Under the pieces are notes generated by a model, which saw only the letters and a program-made list of their open reading frames with translations, was not told the DNA's origin and made no database searches. Source: Vicia villosa (taxonomy: Eukaryota > Streptophyta > Magnoliopsida > Fabales > Fabaceae). From it: a stretch of 64,000 nucleotides of DNA. The stretch lies in NCBI RefSeq assembly GCF_029867415.1, contig NC_081184.1:80016364-80080363 (forward strand), given 5' to 3'. Below, in pieces: positions 40,332-51,799 of this stretch. Each line of letters begins with the position of its first letter. The first letter of the stretch is position 1. Made by a program: the position numbers and the translations under genes.

Positions 40332-41552
40332 TGTTAGAACAAGATTTGTTCTGATCAATATTCTTAGTTTTGATGATAACAAGGATATGAATTTTGTGTG
40401 AGATAATGTGGTACTCTAATACATTGCAATTTCCTTTTCAGGAAATATATAAAGAGTATGCACAAATCAGCGCTCAGAAGCTTTGTCTCAAAAGGTTCAG
40501 CATGCAACATCAGAACATGGTCTGGCAAGACATCAGAAGATGGTCAAAGCAGAATCAGAACATGGGTCTATGGAAGCATCAGAAGAACTTGAGATCAGAA
40601 GCAGAAGCACTGAAGTTCTCATGGTATCACGCTCAGAAGCACTTCAAGGTCAGAAGACAAGAAGATGCTATGCACCAAGCTGTTTGACTCTGATGATATT
40701 CAAACGTTGTATACACAAACATCAAATCAGAAGAAAGTACAGGTGGCAGGCTACGCTGACTGACAAAAGGAACGTTGGAAGCTATTAAAGGCAACGTCAG
40801 TAGACACAGCGTGAACAAGGCTCGGGGTAGTTGACAAAAGCGTGAAACATTAAATGCAATGCTGTACGGAACACGCAAAGCATTAAATGCTCCCAACGGT
40901 CATCTTCTCAAGTGCCTATAAATATGAAGTTCTGATGAGAAGCAAGGTTAACTACTCTGAGTCAATACTATGAATATTAACTTGCTGAAACGCTGATTCA
41001 ACTCAAAAGCTCAGAAACTTCATCTTCACCAAAGCTCACTACATTGCTGTTGTAATATATTAGTGAGATTAAGCTTATACGTTAAGAGAAATATCACTGT
41101 TGTGATTATAGCTTTTCAGAAGCATTTGTAATACTCTTAGAATTTATTACATTAATTTGTAAGTAACTAGAGTGATCAAGTGTTGATCAGGATACTCTAG
41201 GAAGTCTTAGCTTGTGTCTAAGCAGTTGTAATTAGAATGATCACGTGGTGGTCAGGATACTCTAAGAAAGTCTTAGCTTGTGTCTAAGCATTTGTTCCTA
41301 GAGTGATCAGGTTGTGATCAGGATACTTTAGAAGACTTAGTCGTGGGCTAAGTGGAAAACCATTGTAATCTGTTGCGATTAGTGGATTAAATCCTCAGGT
41401 GAGGTAAATCACTCTGTGGGGGTGGACTGGAGTAGTTTAGTTAACAACGAACCAGGATAAAAATAACTGTGCAATTTATTTTTATCGTCCAAGTTTTTAA
41501 ACTACACTTATTCAAACCCCCCCCCCCTTTCTAAGTGTTTTTCTATCCTTCA
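40332..41552 (+). repeat. Copia-1 3' LTR
   Basis: 1221 bp, aligned with the 5' LTR over its whole length with about 17 substitutions by eye. The only length change is 11 C instead of 15 in the C run. It carries the TATA box at 40917-40924 and the three hairpin modules at 41168-41353. It is followed by GGTAT. Confidence 0.95.
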
Positions 41553-41557
41553 GGTAT
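41553..41557. repeat. Copia-1 target site duplication, right (GGTAT)
   Basis: A direct copy of 31190-31194. The Ogre-2 LTR resumes at 41558. Confidence 0.95.
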
Positions 41558-43788
41558 GACCCGGATCCACCCAGCACCACAGAGCTTGCCATCGGGTTAA
41601 GAAACCCTAGGAAATTAAAAGAGGAAAAACGGCCCCTCCCCTTTCACCCAGAAATCTCTCGTTCTCCCTCATCTTTCAATCGCAAAAACAAAAAAAAAAA
41701 CAAAAAAAACAAACAACAACAATAACAAGAAACCTGCGATCTCTCTCCTTGATTTCACGATCCATCACAACCATCAGCGAATTCAAGACAAAGAAAATAA
41801 AGCAATGTTCAACGAAACGTGTCCAGATCCCACATGAATGAGCAATCTCAGCGTTGATGTCAAATGGGTGTTCGGATGTATGAGAAATCAAAGAGGGAAC
41901 CTAAATCGATTCCGACCGATACGTTCAAACAAGCGGCACAATGATTGTGTATGAGGATTCGGTACAAACGACATTGATTCCCCTTTACGACGATTTGGTC
42001 TCCCTTACAAATCAAATAAACTCAAACGTTTATGATTGTGCTAGGATCATCTCGACTGGTAAACTTAGATTCGAATTAGTATCGTTTAATTTATGTCTCT
42101 GAATCTTAACATTTGCACAAACTGATTATGACTTTTGTAGGAAAAGCAAAATGAAGTCGTTTAAGGCAAATAGCAGTACAAAACAGAAGCATCATGAATA
42201 AAGATTGTGCAACATCACCTCAGCACCATGGAGTTCTAGCTAGCTAGCATCTCCTCAGGGCCTTTCATCAGTGAGCACAAAAAGATCTCAGCCATGGTAT
42301 TTGGAAAGAATGACAACAAGAAATGCATAAGCAGACAATAACAATAAACAAGCAACTTTATATTACATTCAACTCTAATCTACTATGCTATTTGGTTTTT
42401 GTGTCTTCAGCAGAACAATAAGGTATTTCGGATAAAACTTGTATACCTTCTCTTTCTGGTTTGTTCAGTTTGCTGAATCTTCTTCCTCTAGCTCTGTATG
42501 TTTGGTCGAATGCAGGGGTTTAGGCTCAATCAATAAAGAGTTTCAGTGTGAAACTCTATTGATTCATTGAGAGTGGAGAGCCTTTGGTGAGGTGAGTGAA
42601 GAGTTTTTTGAGTTTTTTGTGGTGGCTGCCGATCTCCCATTGAATGAAACATTCTGCTTTTTGTAGTGTGTAGGTTCGGTTCAGATTTTAGGTTATGATG
42701 AATTCAAACTTGGTTTGGAATTATGAAGGGAAAGATACCAGGTGGACTTTTATGTGATAGTTTGTGTTTTTTCCATTTTCTTGCTACTTCTCTGTTTTTG
42801 TCATCTTGTGCACTTCACACTTTTTCTGATTTTTGTGTTTGAATTTGGGCTGCAAATGAGCTTAATGGGCCTGTTATAAACTTTGAATTTGAATTCACTT
42901 GATTTTTCTTCTTGCTTGGCATATTTGGTAGACTTGTGTTGCTTGTAAGAGAAAACACATGATAGATAATGGACACCCTCAAGATAACTTTGGCAAGGAC
43001 CCTTTGGAGTGAAACTTCAGCTTGAATTCCTTTAGGTTTCAAGTAAATTGTAAAGACCTGTGGCTTGTTGTATCTCGTAACATTTGAGAATTTTGCAGCA
43101 ACTTTGTAATAATTTGTCGCAGGTTGAATGTAATTAATTTGATCCACTACCATGATGATCCCAAAAGGATACTTGTACTGTTGTAGTCTCTCAAATTTAT
43201 TCAATTCAAGTGCAACTTATGAATCTTTTCATGCTAGTTGCTTAATGAAACCAAATGCTGCAACTATCTAAAGAAACAAAACTTAAGTTTGGTTCAAAAA
43301 CTATTTTGCTTGATGTGAATTGAAACGGGAATATCCATAAATGAATGAGAATGAGGGTGGTGGTTTCAACAAGGGTAACCCTTTCAAAAAACAGTTTTTC
43401 AAACTTTAGTTAATTCTTTTAACCCTAAGCTGTAATTGGACCACTCCTTATGAGTTTAAGGTCTTCAAACCAAAATGAACATAATAATGGACTTTTGGAT
43501 CTATTTTTATGGGAAATGAAATGCATGATGCATGGAATTTGCGTATGATGTAAATTGGCACATTTTCTAATTAGACTTTTAATAGGTCAAACCATTGTTG
43601 ACTATTATATGATGACTGCCTATGGGATCTCAGGAACGAATGAATATGGTCATGATATGCACACGAAATATGAATGAATGCAAATAACACGATATTTAAT
43701 GGATTAAACGGACATCGTGATCAAATAAAACTAAAATATCTAAACCCAAAGACATGAGTAAAGGGAGGGGAAAAATTGGGGTATGATA
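41558..43788 (-). repeat. Ogre-2 5' LTR, U3 side
   Basis: Continues the LTR interrupted by Copia-1 and ends AATTGGGGTATGATA at 43788, matching the Ogre LTR terminus except for one changed base. About 2.2 kb, with an A-rich run at 41687-41730 and no clear TATA box. Alternatively 43788/43789 could be an LTR/PPT junction of another minus-strand Ogre whose body lies to the right; the purine-rich GGGCGAGGAGCCC on the minus strand would then be its PPT. Confidence 0.75.
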
Positions 43789-44285
43789 GGGCTCCTCGCC
43801 CTATCTACAATAAGATACTCCCAAATTCAAGGGGTGCAACTAGTCGAGAACCAACTGGGGCTCTCCGACTCAGAGTCCTTGACCTCCGCATAGATAATTC
43901 TCCAACCTTATGGGTCTCGAGATCGTGGGACTTGTACATATCCCATAATTCTTTGGACCGGGTGCCCAAGTCGGATGTGCCGAGCAATGCTAAGAACTAG
44001 TAGCAGCCAAGCTGCTACTAAAGCGTCTAGAAGTCAGAAATTGGGATGACAACCCCGAGCTATCGTGGCCAGCAGAGAAACAGAGGAATCAATGGTCATA
44101 AGACGTTACATTCCATTGACTTAGTCAGTTACATATGATTAATAAGGACGTTACAAGTATTTATGGACCGTTACAAAGCTAATTAATGGTCATTAGACCA
44201 TGGACTTCACTATAAAAAGGTTTCCCGACCAAGGGATAAGCAAGACACATTATATCTTGAGCTTGCACCATTTGCATTGTGTTTC
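43789..44285 (+). other. Unidentified LTR-like fragment with TATA box
   Basis: About 500 bp unlike the neighbouring elements. It contains an inverted repeat TAGTAGCAGC...GCTGCTACTA at 43999-44021 and a TATAAAAAGG box at 44212-44221 on the plus strand, followed by a short AT-rich leader. This looks like the promoter half of an LTR from another family, but no matching internal region, PBS or partner LTR was found. Confidence 0.4.
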
Positions 44286-44720
44286 TACCGCAAAAAAATA
44301 ACAGAGTCACCATTAATATATTCATCTCTCGAAGAGAAAGGAATATCAGAAAATCTAACCAGAACAAGAAAACGGTCTTACGACCAAAGAAAAGGGTACA
44401 GGAGTCGGTTACGCGAGAGGAAGGTATTAGTACCCCTCACGTCTGTTGTACTCGACGTGATCTGCCTTTGTTTGTTTTCAAATCAAATGGTGTATCTGCT
44501 TAACTTCTTACTGGCTAAAGGGGGAATGCAATGCATGAATAAACTAAGGTGTTTTAATAATTATTGTGCTCTCTAGATTTTCTTGAACTCTATGCCTATG
44601 TACCTCCATAGTGCAGTGGAGAAGTCAGTGCACCGTAGTTTTGCTCAATATTTTCTTTGTTTTTTATTGTCTGTTGTGTGCTTTTTAGTTGAACAGTTAC
44701 ATTCGCATCCTATAAGAAGC
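44286..44720 (-). repeat. Ogre-type LTR fragment (U5 side)
   Basis: The blocks CAGAGTCACC, GGAGTCGGTTACGCGAGAGG, GGTATTAGTACCCCTC and GTGCCTACG-like TATGCCTATGTACC follow the same order as 29550-29900 in the Ogre-2 LTR. It is diverged and truncated on both sides. Confidence 0.7.
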
Positions 44721-44979
44721 TCGACCTTTGGAGAATTATGCAGGGGAGATAGGAAGGAAATAACATGCTCTTAAGCGCCATAAGGCAAAAGAAAAGAAAG
44801 AGTGTGGTTTGTGTTTTTATTGGGAAAATACACTCAAATGACTCCCTTAAACAAGCGAGACTTGAGCTTCTCTTCCCTTTTTATGAGTTTCAACCTTTAT
44901 TAGGCATTTTATTAAGGATTAGAGATTTAGTTTTTAAATGCACATTGGGGAACATACAAAATAAGGGGATCTCTTTCCT
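44721..44979. other. Unassigned debris
   Basis: About 260 bp between an Ogre LTR fragment and an ORF1 fragment. No feature was recognised. Confidence 0.4.
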
Positions 44980-45640
44980 AGTGTTATCATACAATGATCC
45001 CTGCCTTGTCCAATTGCTTATTGTACCAAACAATGTCCTTGGCAACAAGTCCCATTATTCTATCAGCCCATCTCGATGTGTCCTTAGTATCAACAAAAGC
45101 ACCACGATTGGGATGATGTGATTTGAACCATTGTTACAATAGGGGAACACAACATATGACCAACCCTCCTTTCTGGTTATTCTTGTGATGGGCAAAATGA
45201 TAAACATCGCCCAAAAGTGTAGGCACTAGACTTTTCATGATGAAGATGTGGATGGCGCTCATATCAATGAAATCCACAATATTTGGAAACATCACTATGC
45301 CATAGACCCCCAAAGCCAAGAGAGCTCTATATTTGTCTCATTCATCATCTTTAGCAGCGGAGCACGCCTTTTCAATCAAGAATTTCAGATGAAAACCAAG
45401 ACATTTCCCTTTCTCAGCAATGTTAGCTTCCACCACATATTTGTTCAAATAAAGAGCAGTTGAAATCTCAAGAGAGGTAGGAGCGTTCAAGGTTCCATAA
45501 TAGGGTATCTTATCCTTAATAGAGATGTCTAGGAAAGAATAATACACTTCCAAGGTAGGAACCAAGTGGTAGTCAGGGAACGTGAAGCAAGGAAGAGACG
45601 AAATGTAGAATTGGAGCAAATTATGGACTCTATCCCACTT
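44980..45640 (-). pseudogene. Ogre-type ORF1 fragment
   Basis: Minus-strand frames read CFTFPDYHLVPTLEVYYSFL, ALGVYGIVMFPNIVDFIDMSA, PTLLGDVYHFAHHKNNQKGG and a CCVPLL block, in the order seen in Ogre-1 ORF1. Stops and a frameshift near 45330 and 45135 break it, and residues equivalent to the RW...LMSLANNDIHWY region can be followed to about 44980. Neither gag nor a leader is attached, and the LTR fragment on its left is on the wrong side for a 5' LTR, so the source element was deleted internally or rearranged. Confidence 0.85.
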
Positions 45641-47112
45641 TTAATTGGAGCAAAGTCTGTCTATCCCTTTTGATTCCTTCATTTTTAATTGTTGAGCATG
45701 TGAGTAGGCAGACAACAACCTCAGAAGGGGTTTTGGAAGAGGCGTCGATCATAGGACCAATGATAGAATTATTTTCTTTCCATCTTTGCCAATTTCTATT
45801 ATGATTGTCTTTGTGATGAGGGGAGTGTCTTGGAAAGCCATAAAATCTGAAGTAAAAATGTTTGATATGACCATACTTTCCATAGAAATGACACTTCCAC
45901 AATCTGGACTTAATTCTAGTTTGACCTTTTTGTGGCTGGGCAGGATGTTGGAACATTTGGTCTGACATTGTTGATTAATCCTTCTTTTTAATAAAGGTAT
46001 CTTTAGTCACACATGTTCTCCTTTTATTATTTAAGGACTGGTAGTTAAAACATATACCAATGAATTTTCTACCTCTTTCTCCAGTTTTAGAAACTTTATC
46101 TAACATTCCAGATTTACTAGTTATGCTTTCAAGTTTGGAAGATAGAAGATTTACCATATCTTAAATCTCAATATTTGTGGCTTGGAGTTTTTCTTTTTCT
46201 TCTTGAAGTTGAGTCAAGTCCTTCTTCTATGTTTCACTTATCTTGCAAACTTCTTCAGTTTTATAACAAAGATCTTTGTAGGAGATAGCTAACTCTTAAT
46301 AATATAGGTCTTTATTACAAGAGTCTTCATCAGATTCATACCTCCCTGTTAGGGCTATGGCCTTTTTTGCAACTTCTCTATTATTTTTTAGAGGATTATA
46401 TGTTGTGAAAACTCTTCCTTGATTAGTATTGTCCCTTATGATATTTTAGACATTTAGTCTAGTGTTTACTTTATTTAATAGTTGATTGAGCTCATTTCCT
46501 AAAAGTACAATAGCTATTGACAATCCTTCATCAGTGTTCATGTCATATTGGTTTTTTTCAATTTTAGTTTCGGAAGTTCTAAAGCTATTCTCTTTCTCCT
46601 TTTTCAGTTCTCTCACTTATTATCATTTCAAAGGTGTGAAGTGACCCAATAATTTCATTAACTCTCATGTTGTTAATGTCTTGAGCTTCTTCAATGGAAG
46701 TTACCTTCATGTCAAACCTCTTAGGTAAATACCTGAGAATTTTTCTAACAACTTTTGCTTCAGACATATTTTTTCCCAAGGCTCTAGATATATTTGCAAT
46801 TTCAAGAATATTCATATGAAAGTCCTGAATTCTTTTAACATCATTCATCTTTAGGTTCTCAAATTTGGAGGTGAAAAGTTGAAGTTTAGAAATCTTAACT
46901 TTTGATGTACCTTCATTAGTTGTTCTGAGGATATCCCAAGCATCTTTAGCTATAGTACATGTATTAGTTAATTTGAAAACATTCTTGTATACTCCATTGA
47001 GTCGAGCATTAAAAGCTTTGGAATTTCCAAGATCTAGTTTATCATCCTCATCATACCAATCTTCCTCTGATTTTAATGATACATTCCCATCTTTGTCATT
47101 TATAATGGGATG
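45641..47112 (-). pseudogene. gag: Ty1/copia gag remnant, minus strand
   Basis: From 47112 leftwards the minus strand reads a copia gag: AFNARLNGVYKNVFKL, AKDAWDILRTTNEGTSKVK, LPKRFDMKVTSIEEAQD and VNEIIGSLHTFEM up to 46585. A frame-broken coiled-coil region follows, then SKSGMLDKVSKTGERG near 46100 and a damaged zinc knuckle near 45870 (CHFYGKYGHIKHFY, lacking the second and last Cys). The start is cut off by the Copia-2 LTR at 47113. This family differs from Copia-1 and Copia-2 gag. It is old and non-functional. Confidence 0.85.
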
Positions 47113-48255
47113 TGTTAGAACAAGATTTGTTCTGATCAATATTCTTGTTTTGATGATAACAACGTATATGAATTTTGTATAAGACAATGTGGTACTCTAA
47201 TCCTTTGCATTTTCCATTTCAGGAAAATATATAAAGAGTATGCAGAATTCAGCGCTAAGAAGCACTGACTTGGAAGGTTCAGGATTGCAACATCAGAACA
47301 TGCTCTCGCAAGACATCAGAAGATGGTAAAGCAGAATCAGAACATGGTCTATGAAGCATCAGAAGAAGATGAGATCAAAAGCAGAAGCACTGAATTTCTT
47401 ATGGTATCACGCTCAAGCACTTCAAAGTCAAAAGACAAGAAGATGCTCTGCACCAAGCTGTGACTCTGATTATTCAAACATTGTATTCACAAATCTGAGA
47501 TCAGAAGTTAGTACTAGATGACAGGCTATTAAGTCTAATCTCTGACCGACAAAAGGAATGTTAGGAGCTACAAAAGGAAAAGTCACTAAAAGTAGGAAAA
47601 GCATGGCTCGAGGTAGTTGACAAAACAGTGAATGCATTAAATGCAAAGCTGTACTATTCACACAAAGCATTAAATTCAACTCAACGGTCATCTTCTCCAA
47701 CGCCTCTAAATATGAAGTTCTGATCAGAAGCAGTAACAACAACTCTTACAAAAATACTGAAACGCTGCTGAATTCAAAACTTACGAACTTCATCTTCAAC
47801 CTCACAAACTATTATAATATTTAGTGAGTGTTAAGCTTAGAACTTAACAAAAATATCACATTTGTGATTATAGCTTTTTAAGAAGCAATTCATACTCTTG
47901 TAAACTTTTATTTTTACATTGATTGTAAAAGGTTGCTAGAGTGATCAGTGAGATCAGTACACTCTAGAAGACTTAGAAGTTTCTAAGTGGTGATTTCCTA
48001 GAGTGATCAAGTTGTGATCGAAATACTCTAGAAGACTTAGAGGGTATCTAAGTGGAAAACCATTGTAATCAAGATTGGTTAGTGGATTAAATCCTCAGTT
48101 GAGGTAAATCACTCTAAGGGGGTGGACTGGAGTAGTTTCGTTAACAACGAACCAGGATAAAAATAATTGTGTTCATTGTTTTTATCTTAAGAGTTTTTAA
48201 AGTCACACTTATTCAAACCCCCCCCCCCCCTTTCTAAATGTTTTTCTATCCTTCA
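47113..48255 (+). repeat. Copia-2 5' LTR
   Basis: 1143 bp from TGTTAGAAC to ATCCTTCA, collinear with the Copia-1 LTR. The TATA box position reads TCTAAATA (about 47705), so the promoter is weakened. Two hairpin modules remain at 47937-48053 where Copia-1 has three. A run of about 13 C lies near 48220. Confidence 0.92.
47937..48053 (+). repeat. Two two-hairpin modules in Copia-2 LTR
   Basis: Each module holds TAGAGTGATCA...ACTCTA, then ACTTAG...CTAAGT. The loops (AAGTTT, AGGGTAT) differ from each other and from Copia-1, while the stems are kept. Confidence 0.78.
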
Positions 48256-48256
48256 A

Positions 48257-48269
48257 TTGGCGTCAGAGC
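48257..48269 (+). promoter_or_regulatory. Copia-2 primer binding site
   Basis: TTGGCGTCAGAGC lies just after the LTR, with one change from Copia-1. Confidence 0.8.
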
Positions 48270-48336
48270 ACCGGTTCTAGGTGCAAGCACTTAACCGTGT
48301 TAGAAAAAGATTCAGGGAGAAAAACACTAAGTCAAT

Positions 48337-49039
48337 ATGGTTGATCCATCTACAGCTGCATCAACTGCTACACCTGTTTCTAATGATCAAAGCAAAAAGG
48401 GAAATGGAAATGGATATTCTAGACCACCAATATTTGATGGTGAAAACTTTGAATACTAGAAAGATAGATTGAAAAGTTACTTTCTTGGACTAGATGGTGA
48501 TTTATGGGATTTACTAGTGGATGGTTACAGACATCCTGTAAATGCTAGTGGATCAAAGATGCCATGACAAGAAATGAGTGATGATCAAAAGAAACAATTC
48601 AAAAATCATCACAAGTCAAGGACTATTTTGCTGAATGCTATTTCTCATGTTGAATATGAGAAGATATCAAACAGAGAAACTGCCCATGACATCTTTGAAT
48701 CCTTGAAGATGACTCACGAAGGAAATGCCCAAGTCAAGGAGACAAAATCTCTTGCATTAATCCAGAAGTATGAAGCCTTCAAGATGGAGGATGATGAAAA
48801 CATTGAAACAATGTTCTCAAGATTTCAAACTCTAATTGCTGGATTAAGAGTGCTTGACAAGGGATATACAAAGGCTGATCACGTCAAGAAGATCATCACA
48901 AGCCTGCCCAGAAGATGGGGCCCAATGGTGACTGCATTCAAGATGGCAAAGAATTTGAATGAAGTCTCTTTGGAAGAGCTGATTAGCGCCTTGAGGAGTC
49001 ATGAGATAGAGCTGGATGCTAATGAACCTCAAAAGAAAG
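48337..49039 (+). pseudogene. gag: Copia-2 gag, N-terminal part
   Basis: Starts at ATG 48337 and follows Copia-1 gag (PPIFDGENFEY, SYFLGLDGDLWDLL, FKNHHKSRTILLNAISH, LPRRWGPMVTAFK, ISALRSHEIELDANEPQKK). In-frame stops: TAG near 48457, at a Trp codon of Copia-1, and TGA near 48566. The Ogre-3 LTR begins at 49040, cutting gag before the zinc knuckle. Confidence 0.92.
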
Positions 49040-50617
49040 TGTCATACCCCAAACTTTTCCCGCACTATTTCTCTTATGCAAATTCAAATCAACACATAAA
49101 GCTCCAAGAGACATTCTCCTATACAAGGCTCAGAAACTAGGGTTTGGTTTGTTCAAAGGAAAAACAATGAATCAATGGCTCCAAGGCATCCTATATGGCT
49201 CAATATATCTCACATTATCTCTATGACAAGTATCAAGTCTCAACCCAAAGGATTGGTCACTCAATTGTTTAGAAAATCAACAATCGACTAGGTTAACCTA
49301 AAAGTCAACTGTGGTCAAAATAAAGTCTAAACTCCTGATTTTTTGTCAAGATACTTCCATTGAAGTATCATTCACCATTTGATCAATAATTGATCATGGT
49401 TCATCAAGGAAAGATCAGAAATCAACAAATCCAAAAGATTCTAAATTAGGGTTTGTATGAGAGAAAGTCAACTGAACTTTGACCAGCCATAACTTTCACA
49501 AGGAACATCAGAAATTTTCCATCCAAAGCTCACCCGGAAGGAAATTTGATTCTCTTCAACTTTGCGTCTCACATGCCAAGTCTAAAAATGCTCCATTTGA
49601 GAGATATGGTCCAAAATATTATAGGTCCTTTTCAAACATCAACCAAAAGTCATTTTTTTCAAAAGAACACACAAGGAGCAAGAAAAATAATTTTGATATG
49701 AGACCAAAAGCATTGGTTAGAGGTCTCTCTAAGGTTTCCAATAAGTCCACAAGCTTGAAAAAATGTTGAGATATGAAGAAATGGCATGATGCACAAGTTC
49801 ACCTATTTTCAAGGGTGTACAAAAGGAGAAAAACCCAAAAACTCAAAATATTTTCAAATGGGCTTGCATTCTTTTTGTTCAAACCTTATTCTAAGCCCAT
49901 CCACGTACTAGAACCAAGGGCATTTTATGTTTACTAATTTTATTAATTATCTTATGGTTTTAATTCATTTAAATCATGATTTAATTATATAAAATATAAA
50001 AATAATGCAAGATTTGATTTTGCATTAATTTTAAGCCAAGAATTGAATCAAATCTCACCCACCAATCAGCCAATTTCGTTCATGATGCTTGAAGCTCAAG
50101 AAAATCCAATTTTAGAAAGATTTAAGAGAATATTTTCAATCAAATTTCTCAAATGAGCAATCAAAGATTTAAAAGGATTTGTTCCTATTTTGTTAACCTA
50201 AGCTCACCACATATATATATACTCAGTAATCTCAGACCCCTTGGAGGAGAATTTCTGCAGTCTAAAGCCCTAACACGAGTTCAAAGAAAAGCAAGAAAAT
50301 CTCTAATAGCAATTCTGCAATGCAAGTCAATTAAAGGTTTCCAATCGATCTCCACACGTTCTCAGGGCATCACTGATCATCTTCCAAGCATTGGCAGGTC
50401 CTGGAGCTTCCTATATCATCTTCAATTCGCCATGGTTTGTCTAAACCTTTTTAATGTCGATTACAATTCCTCAGCATCATGGATGAATTTGAGTCTCATA
50501 TTTGTGTTTAGAATGGTGTTATGAATAATTCTGGACATTTAATCGTGTTTTCGTGACTGTTTGCCCTGAGTTACCATGTTAGGGTTCTTGCTTTGAAATT
50601 GGGGGTTTTCGTTTGAG

Positions 50618-50634
50618 AAACTTTTAGGCCATAT
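50618..50634. repeat. LINE target site duplication, left
   Basis: AAACTTTTAGGCCATAT, repeated exactly at 51120-51136. Confidence 0.95.
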
Positions 50635-51041
50635 TAGCTACAAAGGAGAGGCTTTGTAGGTTTGGTATTATTGGTGATTCGGTGTGCAGCATGTGTGGTC
50701 AAGAGGAAGAAAATATAGACCATATTTTCTTTTCTTGTGTTAAAACTGCTGGTTTTTGGTCTGGTATTATGCAATGGCTTGGTATATGTCATCAACCTCA
50801 TGTTTGGAGCAAAGACATTCATTGGATCCTTGCCCATGCTAAGGGTAAAGGATGGAGGGCTCGTTTGTTCCAATTGGTGGTAACCGAAATTGTTCATGAA
50901 GTGTGGTTGTATAGGAATGCAACTATTTTTAGTAAAGAGAATTATAGCAAGAATACTTTAGATAGAATCACTGATAATGTTGTGTATAGGGGTTGGAAAA
51001 ATAGAAAAATTGGTATGCATATAGCCAATTTAATGCTATAG
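50635..51041 (+). pseudogene. LINE ORF2 C-terminus with zinc-binding RT tail
   Basis: The open frame reads LATKERLCRFGIIGDSVCS, then MCGQEEENIDHIFFSC, a zf-RVT-type motif (C-x2-C...H-x3-C) found near the C-terminus of plant L1-type ORF2 proteins, and ends with a Trp-rich tail (EVWLYRNATIF) at a TAG/TAA-flanked stop at 51041. There is no endonuclease or RT core because of the 5' truncation. Confidence 0.88.
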
Positions 51042-51119
51042 GGATGATAGGTTTGGGCTGAATCATTTGATTGCCATGTTTGTAAAGTTTTTTTGAATTA
51101 ATATATTCTTTGGTTCAAA
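50635..51119 (+). mobile_element. 5'-truncated LINE insertion in Ogre-3 LTR
   Basis: About 485 bp flanked by a perfect 17-bp direct repeat (AAACTTTTAGGCCATAT at 50618-50634 and 51120-51136). The sequence ends in TTGGTTCAAAA. It codes for the last part of a LINE reverse-transcriptase protein. A 5' truncation, a short A tail and a target duplication of this size are the signature of target-primed reverse transcription. Confidence 0.93.
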
Positions 51120-51136
51120 AAACTTTTAGGCCATAT
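51120..51136. repeat. LINE target site duplication, right
   Basis: Exact copy of 50618-50634. The LTR sequence resumes after it. Confidence 0.95.
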
Positions 51137-51723
51137 AACAGGTACCCACACACTCGTATGAACGAGACGATTCTATCCATGGCCTCGCGCCAAATTTTTG
51201 TGTTTGTTTGGTTGCATTCGTAATTCGCAGGTGTAAAAGATAAAGGTTTTTTACAGCCTTTATAGAAAAAGCGGTGTAAAAAGGTTGTTGCAGGTTTTGG
51301 GTGGAGACGAAGATGAGTTGTCATCGTCCGATTGGCCGGTTTGAAATATTTTTGGCGCGCGCTTCTCTCTTTCCACTGAATTGATTCCAGTGTTTTAAGA
51401 CGCACCCACTACCATGTTCCCTCGTTTTCACAGCCATCAGATGCTCTCTCCCTCAATCCAACGTACCAGGGCATGGGGGTGCACCATATTCCATACGTGT
51501 GAGCCACATCTGATTGAAAGTTAAGTTTTTTGTAACTTTTTTTATTTTTAATTACACAACTCTATTTTTATATATTATATATATATATTGTTTTCAATTC
51601 TTTTTTCTTTCTTTAAAAAATAAAAAGTATTATATTTTTATTGTCAAAAACTTTTTTTCTTTTATAATTAATAATTTGTTTATTTTATTTATTTTTCTTT
51701 TAATATTTATATTATTTATTAAA

Positions 51724-51726
<3 letters not shown>

Positions 51727-51797
<71 letters not shown>
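51727..51797. repeat. (AT)n microsatellite
   Basis: About 35 uninterrupted AT units within an A/T-rich part of the Ogre-3 LTR. The Tyr/Ile/Phe-rich open frame across it is a by-product of composition. Confidence 0.97.

Positions 51798-51799
<2 letters not shown>

Larger units (their letters stand above)
31195..41552 (+). mobile_element. Copia-1: complete SIRE/Maximus-like Ty1/copia element
   Basis: 10.36 kb with LTRs of 1225 and 1221 bp, a tRNA-Met-type PBS, gag, pol in the order PR-INT-RT-RH, an additional ORF downstream of pol, a PPT and a 5-bp target duplication. The extra ORF and long internal region are typical of the SIRE lineage. The LTRs differ by about 17 substitutions (about 1.4 percent) plus a poly-C length change, so the insertion is fairly recent. 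pol carries at least four breaks, so this copy could move only with proteins supplied by others. Confidence 0.95.
21242..43788 (-). mobile_element. Ogre-2: decayed Ogre-type element, split by Tekay-like and Copia-1 insertions
   Basis: On the minus strand the order is 5' LTR (43788-41558 and 31194-29503, interrupted by Copia-1), PBS, leader, ORF1, gag-pro, intron and the first part of pol, which stops at 21242 where the Tekay-like LTR begins. The rest of pol and the 3' LTR would lie left of the window. All coding parts carry stop codons or frameshifts. Without Copia-1 the LTR is about 3.9 kb. The outer LTR end reads TATCATACCCC, one base away from the TGTCATACCCC of Ogre-1 and Ogre-3. Confidence 0.85.
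47113..49039 (+). mobile_element. Copia-2: 5' part of a SIRE-like element, cut by Ogre-3
   Basis: Only the 5' LTR, PBS and N-terminal gag are in the window. The rest should lie beyond Ogre-3, right of 64000. GGATG (47108-47112) precedes the LTR and is the expected target duplication. LTR and gag are clearly related to Copia-1 but much more diverged than its own two LTRs. Confidence 0.9.

Noticed and set aside
43776..44000. 74-residue frame across the Ogre-2 LTR end
   Set aside because: Crosses an element border and has no recognisable domain.
49479..50524. Small frames in the Ogre-3 LTR
   Set aside because: Upstream or close to the putative TATA box and without motifs; considered non-coding LTR.
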